From Kitasatospora aureofaciens (GTDB lineage Bacteria > Actinomycetota > Actinomycetes > Streptomycetales > Streptomycetaceae): DNA of 64,000 bases. Under the pieces are notes generated by a model. It did no database searches, was not told where the DNA came from, and worked only from the letters and a program-made list of their open reading frames with translations. The stretch is from positions 186,001-250,000 of the forward strand of contig JODU01000009.1 in NCBI GenBank assembly GCA_000720845.1. The letters run 5' to 3'. Position numbers and translations under genes: made by a program. Positions 1 through 8,045 of this stretch are shown one piece after another; within the stretch, counting starts at the first letter, position 1; each line of letters starts with the position of its first letter.

Positions 1-394
1 CGAACAGCAGGTGGACGCCGTCCGGTCCGGGCGGCAGGGCCGGCCCGGTGGCGACGAACCGTTCCAGGGAGCCCGGTTCGAAGGTGCGGTCGACGAACCC
101 GGGCAGCCGGCCGCCGTGCAGGGTGGTCAGCGGCACGGTCCGTTCGACCGGGGCGAGTTCGCGTCCGACGACCAGGACGAAGGGGATCCGGCCGGTGACG
201 GCGGGCTCCTGTCCCGCGTACGCCGCGGAGTCCGTGCGGGCCACGGCCTCGGCGCGCAGCGGCGCCACCAGTTCGGCGAACCGGTCCGGGGTGCGGCCGG
301 ACAGCGCCGGGTAGCCGAGCGAGACGAGGGTGCGGACCTGCCGGTCGAACTCGGCGGCGGCGTCGAAGACGGGGGAGTGCGTCGGGTCGGTCAA
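1..394 (-). CDS. DUF5701 family protein, N-terminal part (runs off the window)
   Basis: The first 131 codons of a minus-strand gene leave the window at position 1. Start is a TTG at 394, chosen because GGAAGGA lies 8 nt upstream and coding bias begins there. The N-terminus (TDPTHSPVFDAAAEFDRQV) and the stretch GRIPFVLVVGRELAPVERTV resemble DUF5701, an uncharacterised actinobacterial family, from memory. No signal peptide or membrane segment is visible. Function unknown. It is co-directional with the downstream propeller gene, with a 113-bp gap. Confidence 0.7.
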   Translation of the reverse strand, partial: MTDPTHSPVFDAAAEFDRQVRTLVSLGYPALSGRTPDRFAELVAPLRAEAVARTDSAAYAGQEPAVTGRIPFVLVVGRELAPVERTVPLTTLHGGRLPGFVDRTFEPGSLERFVATGPALPPGPDGVHLLF

Positions 395-507
395 GCGGAT
401 GCTTCCTTCCGTGGGGACACGCGGATGCTGCGCGAGGGGGTGCCGCACACCGGGTCGGGGACGGCACCCGGAGCGGGCGCGGGGTGTGGGATCGGGGGCG
501 GCGCCGG

Positions 508-1407
508 TCAGGACGGGACCTCGATCCTGGCCAGGGAGCCGGTCTCCAGGGCGCACCACAGGGCGCCGCCGTGTGCGGCGATGCCGTGCGGCTCGCTGTC
601 GGCGCGGGAGAGGGCGTACGAGGTGACGCCGCCGTCGGTGGTGATCCGGCCGATCCGGCCACTGCCCCACTCGGTGAACCAGAGCGCCCCGTCGGGCCCC
701 GGCGTGACCGCGTGCGGCCCGGCCGCGGGGTCGGACAGCGGGTACTCGGTGATGTCGCCGGCCACGGTGATCCGGCCGATCCGCCCGGCCCCGATCTCGG
801 TGAACCACAGGGCGCCGTCGGGCCCCGCGGCGATGCCCACCGGTGCGGCGCCCTCCGTCGGCAGCGGGAACGCGGTGCCGTGGCCGTCGGTGGTCAGCCG
901 CCCGACGGCGTTGCCCTGGTTGAGGGTGAACCACAGGGCGCCGTCCGGCCCGGTCGTGAGGGCGGACGGGAAGGCGCCGGGCGCCGCGTACTCGGTGACG
1001 TCGCCCTCCACCGTGACGCGGCCGACGCGGTCGGCCGCGGAGAGCGTGAACCACATGGCCCCGTCCGGCCCGGCGGTGATCCCGAACGGTCCGCCCTCGG
1101 GGGTGAGGGGCGCGAAGGAGGAGTAGTCGCCGTCCGGGGTGATCCGGCCGATGCGGTGCGTCCGGTACTCGGTGAACCACAGGGCTCCGTCGGGCCCGCA
1201 CGCGATCACGGTCGGCCCCTCGCCGACCGGATGGACGGTGACCCGCCCGCCGTCCGGGTCCCTGCGGCCGACGGCGCCCCGGTGGACGAGGGTGAACCAC
1301 AGGGCGCCGTCCGGTCCCTCGGTGAGCGCGTACGGGCCGGCGTCCGCGTCGCCGACCGTGAACTCGCGTACGGAGTCGGTGTCGTGCCTCTCGTTGAATT
1401 CGTTCAT
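508..1407 (-). CDS. vgb: Virginiamycin B lyase-like seven-bladed propeller protein
   Basis: A 299-aa soluble protein made almost entirely of about 42-residue repeats with the signature GPDGALWFTE, six to seven copies, matching the beta-propeller of streptogramin B lyases (Vgb), which linearise the depsipeptide ring of virginiamycin B/quinupristin by elimination. The last blades carry PHAVTPGPDGALWFTEW and EPHGI, where Vgb has its metal- and substrate-binding His/Glu residues. The terminal ALE motif may supply the last ligand. Family length is about 295-300 aa, so it is complete. Start ATG has no Shine-Dalgarno; a promoter ends within a few bases of it (see 1409-1444). Divergent from a TetR gene that is the obvious candidate regulator. 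Substrate specificity cannot be read from sequence, because many Vgb-like proteins are not resistance enzymes. Confidence 0.8.
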   Translation of the reverse strand: MNEFNERHDTDSVREFTVGDADAGPYALTEGPDGALWFTLVHRGAVGRRDPDGGRVTVHPVGEGPTVIACGPDGALWFTEYRTHRIGRITPDGDYSSFAPLTPEGGPFGITAGPDGAMWFTLSAADRVGRVTVEGDVTEYAAPGAFPSALTTGPDGALWFTLNQGNAVGRLTTDGHGTAFPLPTEGAAPVGIAAGPDGALWFTEIGAGRIGRITVAGDITEYPLSDPAAGPHAVTPGPDGALWFTEWGSGRIGRITTDGGVTSYALSRADSEPHGIAAHGGALWCALETGSLARIEVPS

Positions 1408-1408
1408 C

Positions 1409-1444
1409 GGGAGAAAGGTATGCTGAGGCTATTCTGGCTGTCAA
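1409..1444 (-). promoter_or_regulatory. Putative promoter of the vgb-like gene, near-leaderless
   Basis: On the minus strand TTGACA (1444-1439) is followed by 16 bp and CATACC (1422-1417). The ATG at 1407 lies only 9 nt after the -10, so the transcript would start at or within a few bases of the start codon. There is no ribosome binding site in front of that ATG, consistent with leaderless translation. An imperfect dyad TACCGAGGTA (about 1457-1466) nearby could be a TetR site. Inferred by eye only. Confidence 0.5.
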
Positions 1445-1475
1445 CATAAAAATACTACCGAGGTAAGATTCGCCC

Positions 1476-2198
1476 ATGGACCCGAACGACGCCCCGGCGC
1501 TGGGCCTGCGCGAGGCCAAGAAGCGCGAGACGCGGCAGCTGATCTCCGACCACGCCACCAGGCTCTTCATGGAGCGCGGCTTCGAGCACACGACGATCGC
1601 CGAGATCGCCGACGCCGCCCGCGTCGCCAAGAAGACGGTGACGAACTACTTCCCGCGCAAGGAGGACCTGGCCCTGGACCACCAGGACGAGTTCGTCGCC
1701 GCCCTGGCCACCACCGTGACGGCACGCGGAGCCGACGAGACCCCCCTGGCGGCGCTGCGCCGCGCCTTCCTGGCGGCCGTGGCGGCCCAGGACCCGGTCG
1801 CGGGCTTCGCCGGCCCGGCCTTCATCCGCATGATCGCGGACAGTCCCACCCTCGCCTCGTGTCTGCGCGGCCTGCACGACCGTCGGGAGGAGGCGCTGGC
1901 CGCGGCCCTGGCCGACACGACGGGCGCCCCGCCCGACGACATCACCCCCCGCACGGCCGCGACCCTGCTGGGCGGCGTCCACCGCGTCCTGTTCACCCGC
2001 ATCCAGGAACTGACCCTGGCGGGGCGCACCAACCCGGAGATCGCCGAGGTGCTGGCACGGGAGGCACCCCGGGCCTTCGACCTGCTGACCCCGGCCCTCG
2101 CGGAGTACGGCCGCCGCGCCCAGGGCACGCCGTGGGGGCCGGGCTGCCGCCGGCCCTCCCCGGGGCTGGTCAGCGGCCCTGCCGGTGACGGGAGTTGA
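1476..2198 (+). CDS. TetR/AcrR family regulator
   Basis: 240-aa protein with a TetR helix-turn-helix at residues 20-66 (RQLISDHATRLFMERGF, then TTIAEIADAARVAKKTVTNYF and PRKEDL). The C-terminal ligand domain is unlike its neighbours. It is divergent from the vgb-like gene with a 68-bp AT-richer intergenic region, so it probably represses itself and that gene. Its 3' end overlaps the 3' end of the convergent sigma-factor gene by 29 nt (2170-2198). Residues after about 215 (GTPWGPGCRRPSPG) look like non-conserved read-through into the overlap. Confidence 0.85.
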   Translation: MDPNDAPALGLREAKKRETRQLISDHATRLFMERGFEHTTIAEIADAARVAKKTVTNYFPRKEDLALDHQDEFVAALATTVTARGADETPLAALRRAFLAAVAAQDPVAGFAGPAFIRMIADSPTLASCLRGLHDRREEALAAALADTTGAPPDDITPRTAATLLGGVHRVLFTRIQELTLAGRTNPEIAEVLAREAPRAFDLLTPALAEYGRRAQGTPWGPGCRRPSPGLVSGPAGDGS

Positions 2199-3321
2199 GG
2201 CGGGCGGCCTGGCGTGTCAGGTGGTCGCGTTCGGCGATGTCGGACGCCTTGCGGGCCGCCTCGGCGTACAGCCGCGCCGCCGTGTCCAGGTCGCCGTCAC
2301 GCTCGCGCAGGTACGCCGCAACCGCCGTGTACCGGGGCAGCGCGTCGTCCAGCGCGGCGAGCGCCGCCAGCCCGGCGCGCGGTCCGTCGGCCTCCCCGAC
2401 GGCGACCGCGCGGTTGAGCCGGACGACGGGGTTGTCGGTCAGGCCCGCGAGCTCGTCGTACCACTCCACGATCTGCACCCAGTCGGTCTCCCCGGCGGTG
2501 GGCGCGTCGGCGTGCAGGGCGGCGATGGCGGCCTGGGCCTGGAACTCGCCCAGCCGGTCCCGGGCGAGCGCCGCCTGCAGAATCCGTACCCCCTCGGCGA
2601 TGGACGCGGTGTCCCACCGGCCGCGGTCCTGCTCGGCGAGCGGCACCAGACTGCCGTCGGACGCGGTCCGGGCGGCTCGCCGCGCATGGTGGAGCAGCAT
2701 CAGCGCCAGCAGCCCCGACACCTCCGGATGGTCGACCGAGGCCGCCAGCTGCCGGGTGAGCCGGATGGCCTCGGCGGCGAGGTCGACGTCACCGGAGTAG
2801 CCCTCGTTGAAGACGAGATAGAGGACGCGCAGCACGGTGCCGACGTCGCCGGGCCGGTCGAACCGGACGCCGGAGACGGTGCGCTTGGCCCGGCTGATGC
2901 GCTGCGCCATGGTCGCCTCGGGCACCAGGTAGGCACGGGCGATCTGCCGGGTGGTCAGCCCGCCGACCGCGCGCAGGGTGAGCGCGACGGCGGAGGACGG
3001 CGTCAGCGAGGGGTGCGCGCACAGGAAGTACAGCTGGAGCGTGTCGTCCACGTCCGGGGCGGGCCCGGGCGCCGGCTCCTCCTCGACGCGGTCCTCGCGC
3101 CGCCGGCGGGCGGTCTCGGCGCGGGTCGCGTCGAGGAACCGCCGCCAGGCCACGGTGACCAGCCACCCCTTCGGGTCCCGGGGCGGGTCGGCCGGCCAGG
3201 CGCGGACCGCCTCGACCAGCGCGTCCTGGACCGCGTCCTCGGCCGCCGCGAAGTCGGCTCCGCGGCGGACGAGGGCGGTCAGCACGCCGGGCGTGAGGCT
3301 CCTGATCAGGGCCTCGTCCAT
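2170..3321 (-). CDS. ECF RNA polymerase sigma factor, ECF42/SigJ-like with C-terminal extension
   Basis: 383 aa. Sigma-2 region at about 10-75 (DFAAAEDAVQDALVEAVRAWP, then GWLVTVAWRRFLD), sigma-4 at about 105-165 (LTLRAVGGLTTRQIARAYLVPEATMAQRISRAKR), then a roughly 200-residue helical, TPR-like extension typical of DUF6596/ECF42 sigma factors (LAEQDRGRWD; LNRAVAVGEADGP). These sigmas lack an anti-sigma factor; the extension and the adjacent DGPF protein are thought to act in control. Start ATG at 3321 was preferred over the in-frame upstream codon because it follows the stop of the DGPF gene by 8 nt with GGAG overlapping that stop, i.e. translational coupling. Confidence 0.88.
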   Translation of the reverse strand: MDEALIRSLTPGVLTALVRRGADFAAAEDAVQDALVEAVRAWPADPPRDPKGWLVTVAWRRFLDATRAETARRRREDRVEEEPAPGPAPDVDDTLQLYFLCAHPSLTPSSAVALTLRAVGGLTTRQIARAYLVPEATMAQRISRAKRTVSGVRFDRPGDVGTVLRVLYLVFNEGYSGDVDLAAEAIRLTRQLAASVDHPEVSGLLALMLLHHARRAARTASDGSLVPLAEQDRGRWDTASIAEGVRILQAALARDRLGEFQAQAAIAALHADAPTAGETDWVQIVEWYDELAGLTDNPVVRLNRAVAVGEADGPRAGLAALAALDDALPRYTAVAAYLRERDGDLDTAARLYAEAARKASDIAERDHLTRQAARLNSRHRQGR

Positions 3322-3329
3322 CGGCGGGA

Positions 3330-3737
3330 TCACTCCGTGACGGTCGGGTGCGCGCCCATGAACGGACGCAGCTCCAGCCACTCGTGGATCGGCTTCCCGC
3401 CCGCCCCCGGGGCGGCGGACAGCTCCCCGGCCAGCTCGACGGCGCGCTCGTAGCCGTCGACGTCGATCACCATCCAGCCGGCGATGAGGTCCTTGGTCTC
3501 GGCGAACGGCCCGTCGGTGACCGGCGGCTTCCCCTCACCGTCGTACCGCACCCAGGTGCCCTCGGGGGCGAGTGCCTGTCCGTCGACGAACTCGCCGGTC
3601 TTCTCGAGCCGGGCGGCGAAGTCGTTCATGTACTGGATGTGCGCCGAGATCTCGTCCGGCGTCCACTGGTCCATGGGCACGTTGTTGGCCGGGTCCGGGG
3701 CGCCACGGTAGTGCTTGAGCAGCAGGTACTTGGCCAT
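3330..3737 (-). CDS. YCII/DGPF-domain protein, ECF42 partner
   Basis: 135 aa, beginning MAKYLLLKHYRGAP, with the DGPF motif (VTDGPFAETKDLIAGWMVIDV) that defines this YCII-related family. It is the first gene of a two-gene operon with the ECF sigma factor. This pairing is the diagnostic context of ECF42 systems, where several DGPF genes are typical targets of the sigma factor. ATG at 3737 is preceded by AGGAG (minus strand, about 3746). No signal peptide. Biochemical role unknown; ferredoxin-like alpha-beta fold by family. Confidence 0.85.
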   Translation of the reverse strand: MAKYLLLKHYRGAPDPANNVPMDQWTPDEISAHIQYMNDFAARLEKTGEFVDGQALAPEGTWVRYDGEGKPPVTDGPFAETKDLIAGWMVIDVDGYERAVELAGELSAAPGAGGKPIHEWLELRPFMGAHPTVTE

Positions 3738-3837
3738 GATGCGTCTCCTAGGTGCTGGTGCGGCCATTGTGGCCTCGTTCACCCCTGGGACGGAGCCGGA
3801 ACCTCGTTCTCGACACGGCCGGACGGCCGGGCGGCAA

Positions 3838-4461
3838 TTATTTCCGGGACTTCTTGTCGACCTCGTCCGCCGCCGCCGTCCTCTGCTCCAGGACCCCTTC
3901 CACGCCGTGCAGGAAGGTCTCGGACACCAGCTCCGGATCGAAGAGGCACCCGGCGGCCATCGCGCCGTCCCGGAGCATGACGAGGTGCCGCCCGGCGGCA
4001 TCGGCGGGCACGTCGCCGTCGCCGACCCGTGCCAGCAGCTCCGTGACGGTGTCCAGGAACCACTGCCGGTGGGCCAGCACCGCGCGGTGCACCGGGTGGG
4101 CGGGGTCGGGGTACTCGGCCACGGCGTTGAGGAAGGCACAGCCGCGGAAGCCGGGCGACCGGATCCCCTCGACGATGGACCGGGCGACGGCCCGGACCTG
4201 GCCGACGGCCGAGGGCGTACTGCCCATGGCCGCGGCCACCTGCTCCCGGATCCCCTGGTCGGCCTGGTCGAGGTAGGCGAGGACGAGGTCTTCCTTGCCG
4301 GAGAAGTGCCGGTACAGCGTGGCCCGGGTGACCTGCGCCTCGGCGGTGATCCGGTCGACGCCGACGGAGTGGATCCCCTCGGCGTAGAAGATCTTCGTGG
4401 CGGTACCGAGCAGCCGGGCTCGCGCGGCGGAGGTGTTGCGGGCTTCTGTGCTCGGACTCAT
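3838..4461 (-). CDS. TetR/AcrR family regulator
   Basis: 207 aa with HTH at residues 12-60 (ARLLGTATKIFYAEGIHSVGVDRITAEAQVTRATLYRHFSGKEDL). The second half resembles TetR_C regulators that control small transporters or hydrolases (CAFLNAVAEYPDPAHPVH). It is divergent from the membrane-protein gene at 4619. The 157-bp region between them holds two copies, in inverted orientation, of a perfect 18-bp sequence (4484-4501 and 4540-4557), very likely its operators. A lysine-rich tail (VDKKSRK) ends the protein. Confidence 0.9.
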   Translation of the reverse strand: MSPSTEARNTSAARARLLGTATKIFYAEGIHSVGVDRITAEAQVTRATLYRHFSGKEDLVLAYLDQADQGIREQVAAAMGSTPSAVGQVRAVARSIVEGIRSPGFRGCAFLNAVAEYPDPAHPVHRAVLAHRQWFLDTVTELLARVGDGDVPADAAGRHLVMLRDGAMAAGCLFDPELVSETFLHGVEGVLEQRTAAADEVDKKSRK

Positions 4462-4483
4462 GGGGCCAGCGTATCAAGGCGCT

Positions 4484-4557
4484 GAGGGAGAACGTTCGGT
4501 CTTGACAGCGATGGCGGGAGGCCGTTGACTGCACGACGAGACCGAACGTTCTCCCTC
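4484..4557. promoter_or_regulatory. Pair of inverted 18-bp TetR operator boxes
   Basis: GAGGGAGAACGTTCGGTC at 4484-4501 is repeated exactly in reverse complement at 4540-4557, 38 bp apart. Each box contains the palindrome GAACGTTC. A TTGACA hexamer (4502-4507) abuts the left box and could be the -35 of the rightward promoter. Position between a tetR gene and its divergent neighbour, plus perfect symmetry, makes these the likely regulator sites for both genes. Confidence 0.75.
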
Positions 4558-4618
4558 TCTCACTCTCGCTGCATCCGCACCGCATTGGTCACCGCACGCC
4601 TCACCGAAAGGCACTCCC

Positions 4619-5182
4619 GTGGACACCCTCGTCGTCGCATCGCCCGCCGGCCTCCCCGCCACCCTCCGGAAGCTGTACTTCCTCCGCTTCGCGTTCGCCG
4701 CCGTATGGGCCGCCCTGCTCTTCGCCACCGCCGACACGCTGGGCCCGCTGAGCACGACACTCCTGCTGGTCTACCCGCTGTTCGACGTGGCGGCCGCGGT
4801 CGTCGACGTCCGGTCGGCGAGGGCGGACGGCGCACCGGTCGCACCCCTGTACGCGAACATCGCGATCAGCTCCCTGACGGTCCTCGCCCTCGCCCTCGCC
4901 GCGACCTCGGGCATCCCCGCCGTCCTGCGCGTCTGGGGCGCGTGGGCCGTCACCGCGGGAATCGTCCAGCTCGTCGCGGGCGCCGTCCGCCGCCGACTGG
5001 GCGGGCAGTGGGCGATGATCGTCAGCGGCGCCATCTCGACGCTCGCCGGCATCTCGTTCGCCACGCAGGCCGGCGCCGACGACCCGTCGCTGGGCAGCCT
5101 CGCGGGCTACGCCTTCCTCGGCGGCGTCTTCTTCCTGGCCTCCGCCCTCCGCCTCACCCGCGGGGCACGCCGCCCGGCCTGA
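4619..5182 (+). CDS. Small multi-pass membrane protein (DUF308/HdeD-like)
   Basis: 187 aa starting at GTG, with GAAAGG 8 nt upstream. Five to six hydrophobic segments are visible (LRFAFAAVWAALLFA, TTLLLVYPLFDVAAAVV, IAISSLTVLALALAA, WAVTAGIVQLVAGAVRR, WAMIVSGAISTLAGISF, GYAFLGGVFFLASALRL). The pattern GAWAVTAGIVQLVAG resembles DUF308/HdeD membrane proteins. No catalytic motif seen. Divergent TetR gene and shared operators suggest inducible expression of a membrane stress or detoxification function, but that is inference. Confidence 0.75.
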   Translation: MDTLVVASPAGLPATLRKLYFLRFAFAAVWAALLFATADTLGPLSTTLLLVYPLFDVAAAVVDVRSARADGAPVAPLYANIAISSLTVLALALAATSGIPAVLRVWGAWAVTAGIVQLVAGAVRRRLGGQWAMIVSGAISTLAGISFATQAGADDPSLGSLAGYAFLGGVFFLASALRLTRGARRPA

Positions 5183-5247
5183 GAGGCGGACGGAGCGGAC
5201 GGAACCGGGGTTGTCCGGCGCACGGTCGGCCAGGAAGATCGTCGTTC

Positions 5248-6834
5248 GTGCGCATCGACGAACTCAACGCCCATGAACGCCGGTTGTGGGACGCCTTCTC
5301 GCAAGGCCGCCGCCTCGACGTGTCCGACGACCCGGCCGCGCCGGACCCGGTGATCCGATCGGACGTCGTCGCGGCACTGCTGCTGGGCGCCCACGCCGAG
5401 CCCGCCCCCGGCGACCGCCCCGCGCTGCGTCTGACCGGTGCGCACATCACGGGCCGCCTGGACCTCGGGTTCACCGACGTCGCGGCACCGATCCACCTGA
5501 CCGACTGCCGCTTCGACGAAGCACCGCTGCTGCAGGGCGCCCGGACCCGGCAGTTGGTCCTCACGGACTGCACGCTGCCCGGCCTGGTGGCCGACACGGC
5601 GCAGATCGACGGGCGCCTGGTCGTCACCCACTGCCGCCTGACCGGCCCCCTGGTCCTCAACCGCGCGCAGATCAACGGGGACCTGGACCTGCGCGAGACG
5701 GCGATCGGCTTCCCCGCGGGCGAGGCCGTATCGGCCAACCACGCCCATGTGGGCGGCGACGCGCTTTGCGCGAACCTGGCCGTCGAGGGGACGTTCCGCC
5801 TCTCCGGCGCGTCCATAGACGGCGAGTTCGACCTGGAGGGCGCCTCGCTCCGCGCCCCCGGCCGTCACGCCCTGGACGCCTACCACGTCCGTGTCGCCGA
5901 GGACTTCACCTTCCACCCCGGCTTCAGCGCCGAGGGCCGGATCATCCTCTCCGGGGCCACCGTCGCGGCGGCCATCGGCTTCTGCGGGGCCCGGCTGAGC
6001 AACCCGGGCGACACCGCCCTGGAGGCGGTGGACGTCACCGTCGACCGCAACTTCGACCTGGGCCTCGGCCTCACGGTCGACGGCGCGGTGAAACTCGACG
6101 GCACACGCGTGGGTACGGAACTGAGCTTCCGCGACGCCGAACTGACCCACGGGGACGGCACCGCCCTGTCCCTGCGGGCGGTCCAGGCCCGGGAGACGGA
6201 CCTGCGCACCCGCCGGCCGGTCGACGGAGCGGTGGACGCCCGCAACGCCCGACTCGGCACGCTGTACGACGACCGGGACACCTGGCCCACCGACCTCCGC
6301 CTGGCCGACGCGACGTACGAGACCCTCGCGTTCCCGCTCCCCGCCGCGGAACGGGTCCGCTGGATCCGCCGCACGACCGGCGACTACCTCCCCCAGCCGT
6401 ACGAGCAACTGGCGGCGACCTACCGGCGTCTCGGCCACGAGGACGAAGCCCGCACGGTCCTGCTGGCCAAACAGCGCCACCGCCGTGCCACCCTCCCCGC
6501 GCACACCCGCCTGTGGGGCCACGCCCAGGACCTGTCCGTCGGCTACGGCTACCGCCCCCTCCGCGCAGGCCTGTGGCTCCTGGCCCTGCTCGCCTGCGGG
6601 TCCCTCTACTTCGCCCTGCACACCCCGGCCCCCCTCGACCCCGGCAAGGCACCGCCCTTCAACGCCGTCTTCTACACCCTCGACCTCCTCGTCCCGATCA
6701 TCACCTTCGGCCAGGAGCCGGCCTTCGCCCCACACGGCCCCGGCCAGTGGCTGTCCTACACCCTGATAGCGGCGGGCTGGATCCTGGCCACGACGGTCAC
6801 CGCGGGCATCTCCCGCGCGGTGACCCGGCAGTGA
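5248..6834 (+). CDS. Beta-helix (pentapeptide-like) membrane-anchored protein
   Basis: 528 aa from GTG 5248 (VRIDELNAHERRLWDAF). The longer reading frame begins inside the preceding gene and is rejected. Residues 45-370 are a run of about 22-24-residue units of the kind xLxLxGAxIxGxLDLxxA, a pentapeptide-like right-handed helix. Two transmembrane segments lie near the C-terminus (LRAGLWLLALLACGSLYFAL and SYTLIAAGWILATTVTAGI) with an acidic/proline loop between. Streptomyces homologues are often labelled membrane-associated oxidoreductase, but no nucleotide-binding or redox motif is visible. Function unknown. Confidence 0.8.
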   Translation: MRIDELNAHERRLWDAFSQGRRLDVSDDPAAPDPVIRSDVVAALLLGAHAEPAPGDRPALRLTGAHITGRLDLGFTDVAAPIHLTDCRFDEAPLLQGARTRQLVLTDCTLPGLVADTAQIDGRLVVTHCRLTGPLVLNRAQINGDLDLRETAIGFPAGEAVSANHAHVGGDALCANLAVEGTFRLSGASIDGEFDLEGASLRAPGRHALDAYHVRVAEDFTFHPGFSAEGRIILSGATVAAAIGFCGARLSNPGDTALEAVDVTVDRNFDLGLGLTVDGAVKLDGTRVGTELSFRDAELTHGDGTALSLRAVQARETDLRTRRPVDGAVDARNARLGTLYDDRDTWPTDLRLADATYETLAFPLPAAERVRWIRRTTGDYLPQPYEQLAATYRRLGHEDEARTVLLAKQRHRRATLPAHTRLWGHAQDLSVGYGYRPLRAGLWLLALLACGSLYFALHTPAPLDPGKAPPFNAVFYTLDLLVPIITFGQEPAFAPHGPGQWLSYTLIAAGWILATTVTAGISRAVTRQ

Positions 6835-6891
6835 CCGGCGGCCTGCGCGCTGCCGGGGCCGGCCGGCCCGCCGTGAATCTGCCGGCGAGTG

Positions 6892-7893
6892 TCACCCACC
6901 GACCCGTCCGGCCGTGATCTGTTGGCCGCGCGTGGTGTCGACGACGATGGGGATGCCGTCGGGGATCTCGCCCTCCAGGTCGTTCAGCAGGCTCTTGATC
7001 GGCGGCAGTTCATCGGGTCCGCGCACGTGGATGTACAGGGTCCTGGACTGCGTGTCGACGCTGGTGACCGTCGCGCCGGGGCTGTGGGTGAGCCACCGCT
7101 CGGCGGCGCTCTTGGCCCTGAGGGTCCAGGTGTTGAGCAGCACGGTGGCGACCGTGTTGGCGGCCAGGGGGAGCAGTACGGCCGTGAAGAGCAGCCCGAG
7201 CATGACGTAGGCGCGCCGTGGCCCGCGGTGGGCGCGCCGGCCGGCGGTCCCGGCGTAGGCGAGGACGGTGAAGACGACCATGCCGGCGAAGACGAGGGCG
7301 AAGAGGTTGGAAAGGAACAGCACCAGGGCGCCCAGCGCCGGCCACCAGGCTGCCTGGCCGGCGCAGACGCCGGTGACGACGAGGGGCGGCACGAGCGAGA
7401 TCGCGATGGCCACCCCCGGCAGTACGGCGGCGACGTCCCTGCGGGCCAGTGCCACGGCCCCGGCGAAGCCCGTGGCCAGGGCGGAGACCAGGTCGAGCAG
7501 TCCCGGGGAGGTCCGGCCGGAGATCTGGCCGTTGGTCAGCAGGTCGTAGGACTGCGGCACCACCAGTGAGGCCACCGCCCCGACCAGCATCACCAGCAGG
7601 CACCCGAGGCCCACGAAGGCGGCGGCGGTGGCGCGGCGGCGCTGTACGGCACCGAGGGCGATACCCATGATCGGGGTGGAGAGCGGAGCGATGATCATCG
7701 CCCCGATGACGGTGGCGGTGGAGTCGGTCAGGATCCCGCACGCCGCGATGACCGCGGACAGCGTGAGCATGGTCCAGAAGGCCGACTGCTTCGACCGGCT
7801 GTCCCCGTACGAGAGATCGAGGTCCTGCTGGAGCTCGTCCAGAGATCGGCGTTGCCGGTCCGGCAGGACCATGGCACGGAGTTGCCCGGGCAT
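6892..7893 (-). CDS. DUF389 domain membrane protein
   Basis: 333 aa. ATG at 7893 was chosen because the upstream extension reads into another gene's territory and lacks coding bias. The N-terminal amphipathic part (DRQRRSLDELQQDLDLSYGDSRSKQSAFWTML) is followed by TM helices including the DUF389 signature TVIGAMIIAPLSTPIMGIALG at about 60-80. About seven TM helices end near residue 245, and a soluble C-terminal domain follows. Related proteins (TIGR00341/TIGR00271 groups) are uncharacterised. Convergent with the beta-helix protein, 57 bp apart. Confidence 0.85.
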   Translation of the reverse strand: MPGQLRAMVLPDRQRRSLDELQQDLDLSYGDSRSKQSAFWTMLTLSAVIAACGILTDSTATVIGAMIIAPLSTPIMGIALGAVQRRRATAAAFVGLGCLLVMLVGAVASLVVPQSYDLLTNGQISGRTSPGLLDLVSALATGFAGAVALARRDVAAVLPGVAIAISLVPPLVVTGVCAGQAAWWPALGALVLFLSNLFALVFAGMVVFTVLAYAGTAGRRAHRGPRRAYVMLGLLFTAVLLPLAANTVATVLLNTWTLRAKSAAERWLTHSPGATVTSVDTQSRTLYIHVRGPDELPPIKSLLNDLEGEIPDGIPIVVDTTRGQQITAGRVGG

Positions 7894-7992
7894 GCCCTCA
7901 GTATCGTGACCAGGCCTGTCTCCGGCCCGCAGGAACACGACTCCGCGGGACGGCGGAGTGATACCCGGGTCTCGCGGTGAGCCGCGGGCACG

Positions 7993-8037
7993 GGCCGGTG
8001 CGGGGCGGACGCGCTCGGTGTCCGCCCCGCACCGGCC
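7993..8037 (-). terminator. Hairpin terminator of the DUF305 gene
   Basis: Perfect 18-bp inverted repeat (7993-8010 with 8020-8037, 9-nt loop) directly after the stop codon of the DUF305 gene. No strong T-tract, as is common in Streptomyces. Confidence 0.7.
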
Positions 8038-8045
8038 TGGTGCGG

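Noticed and set aside
10..1450. Long plus-strand frames of 371 and 321 aa opposite the vgb-like gene
   Set aside because: Their repeats are the mirror of the propeller repeats; composition is Arg/Gly/Pro-rich shadow sequence.
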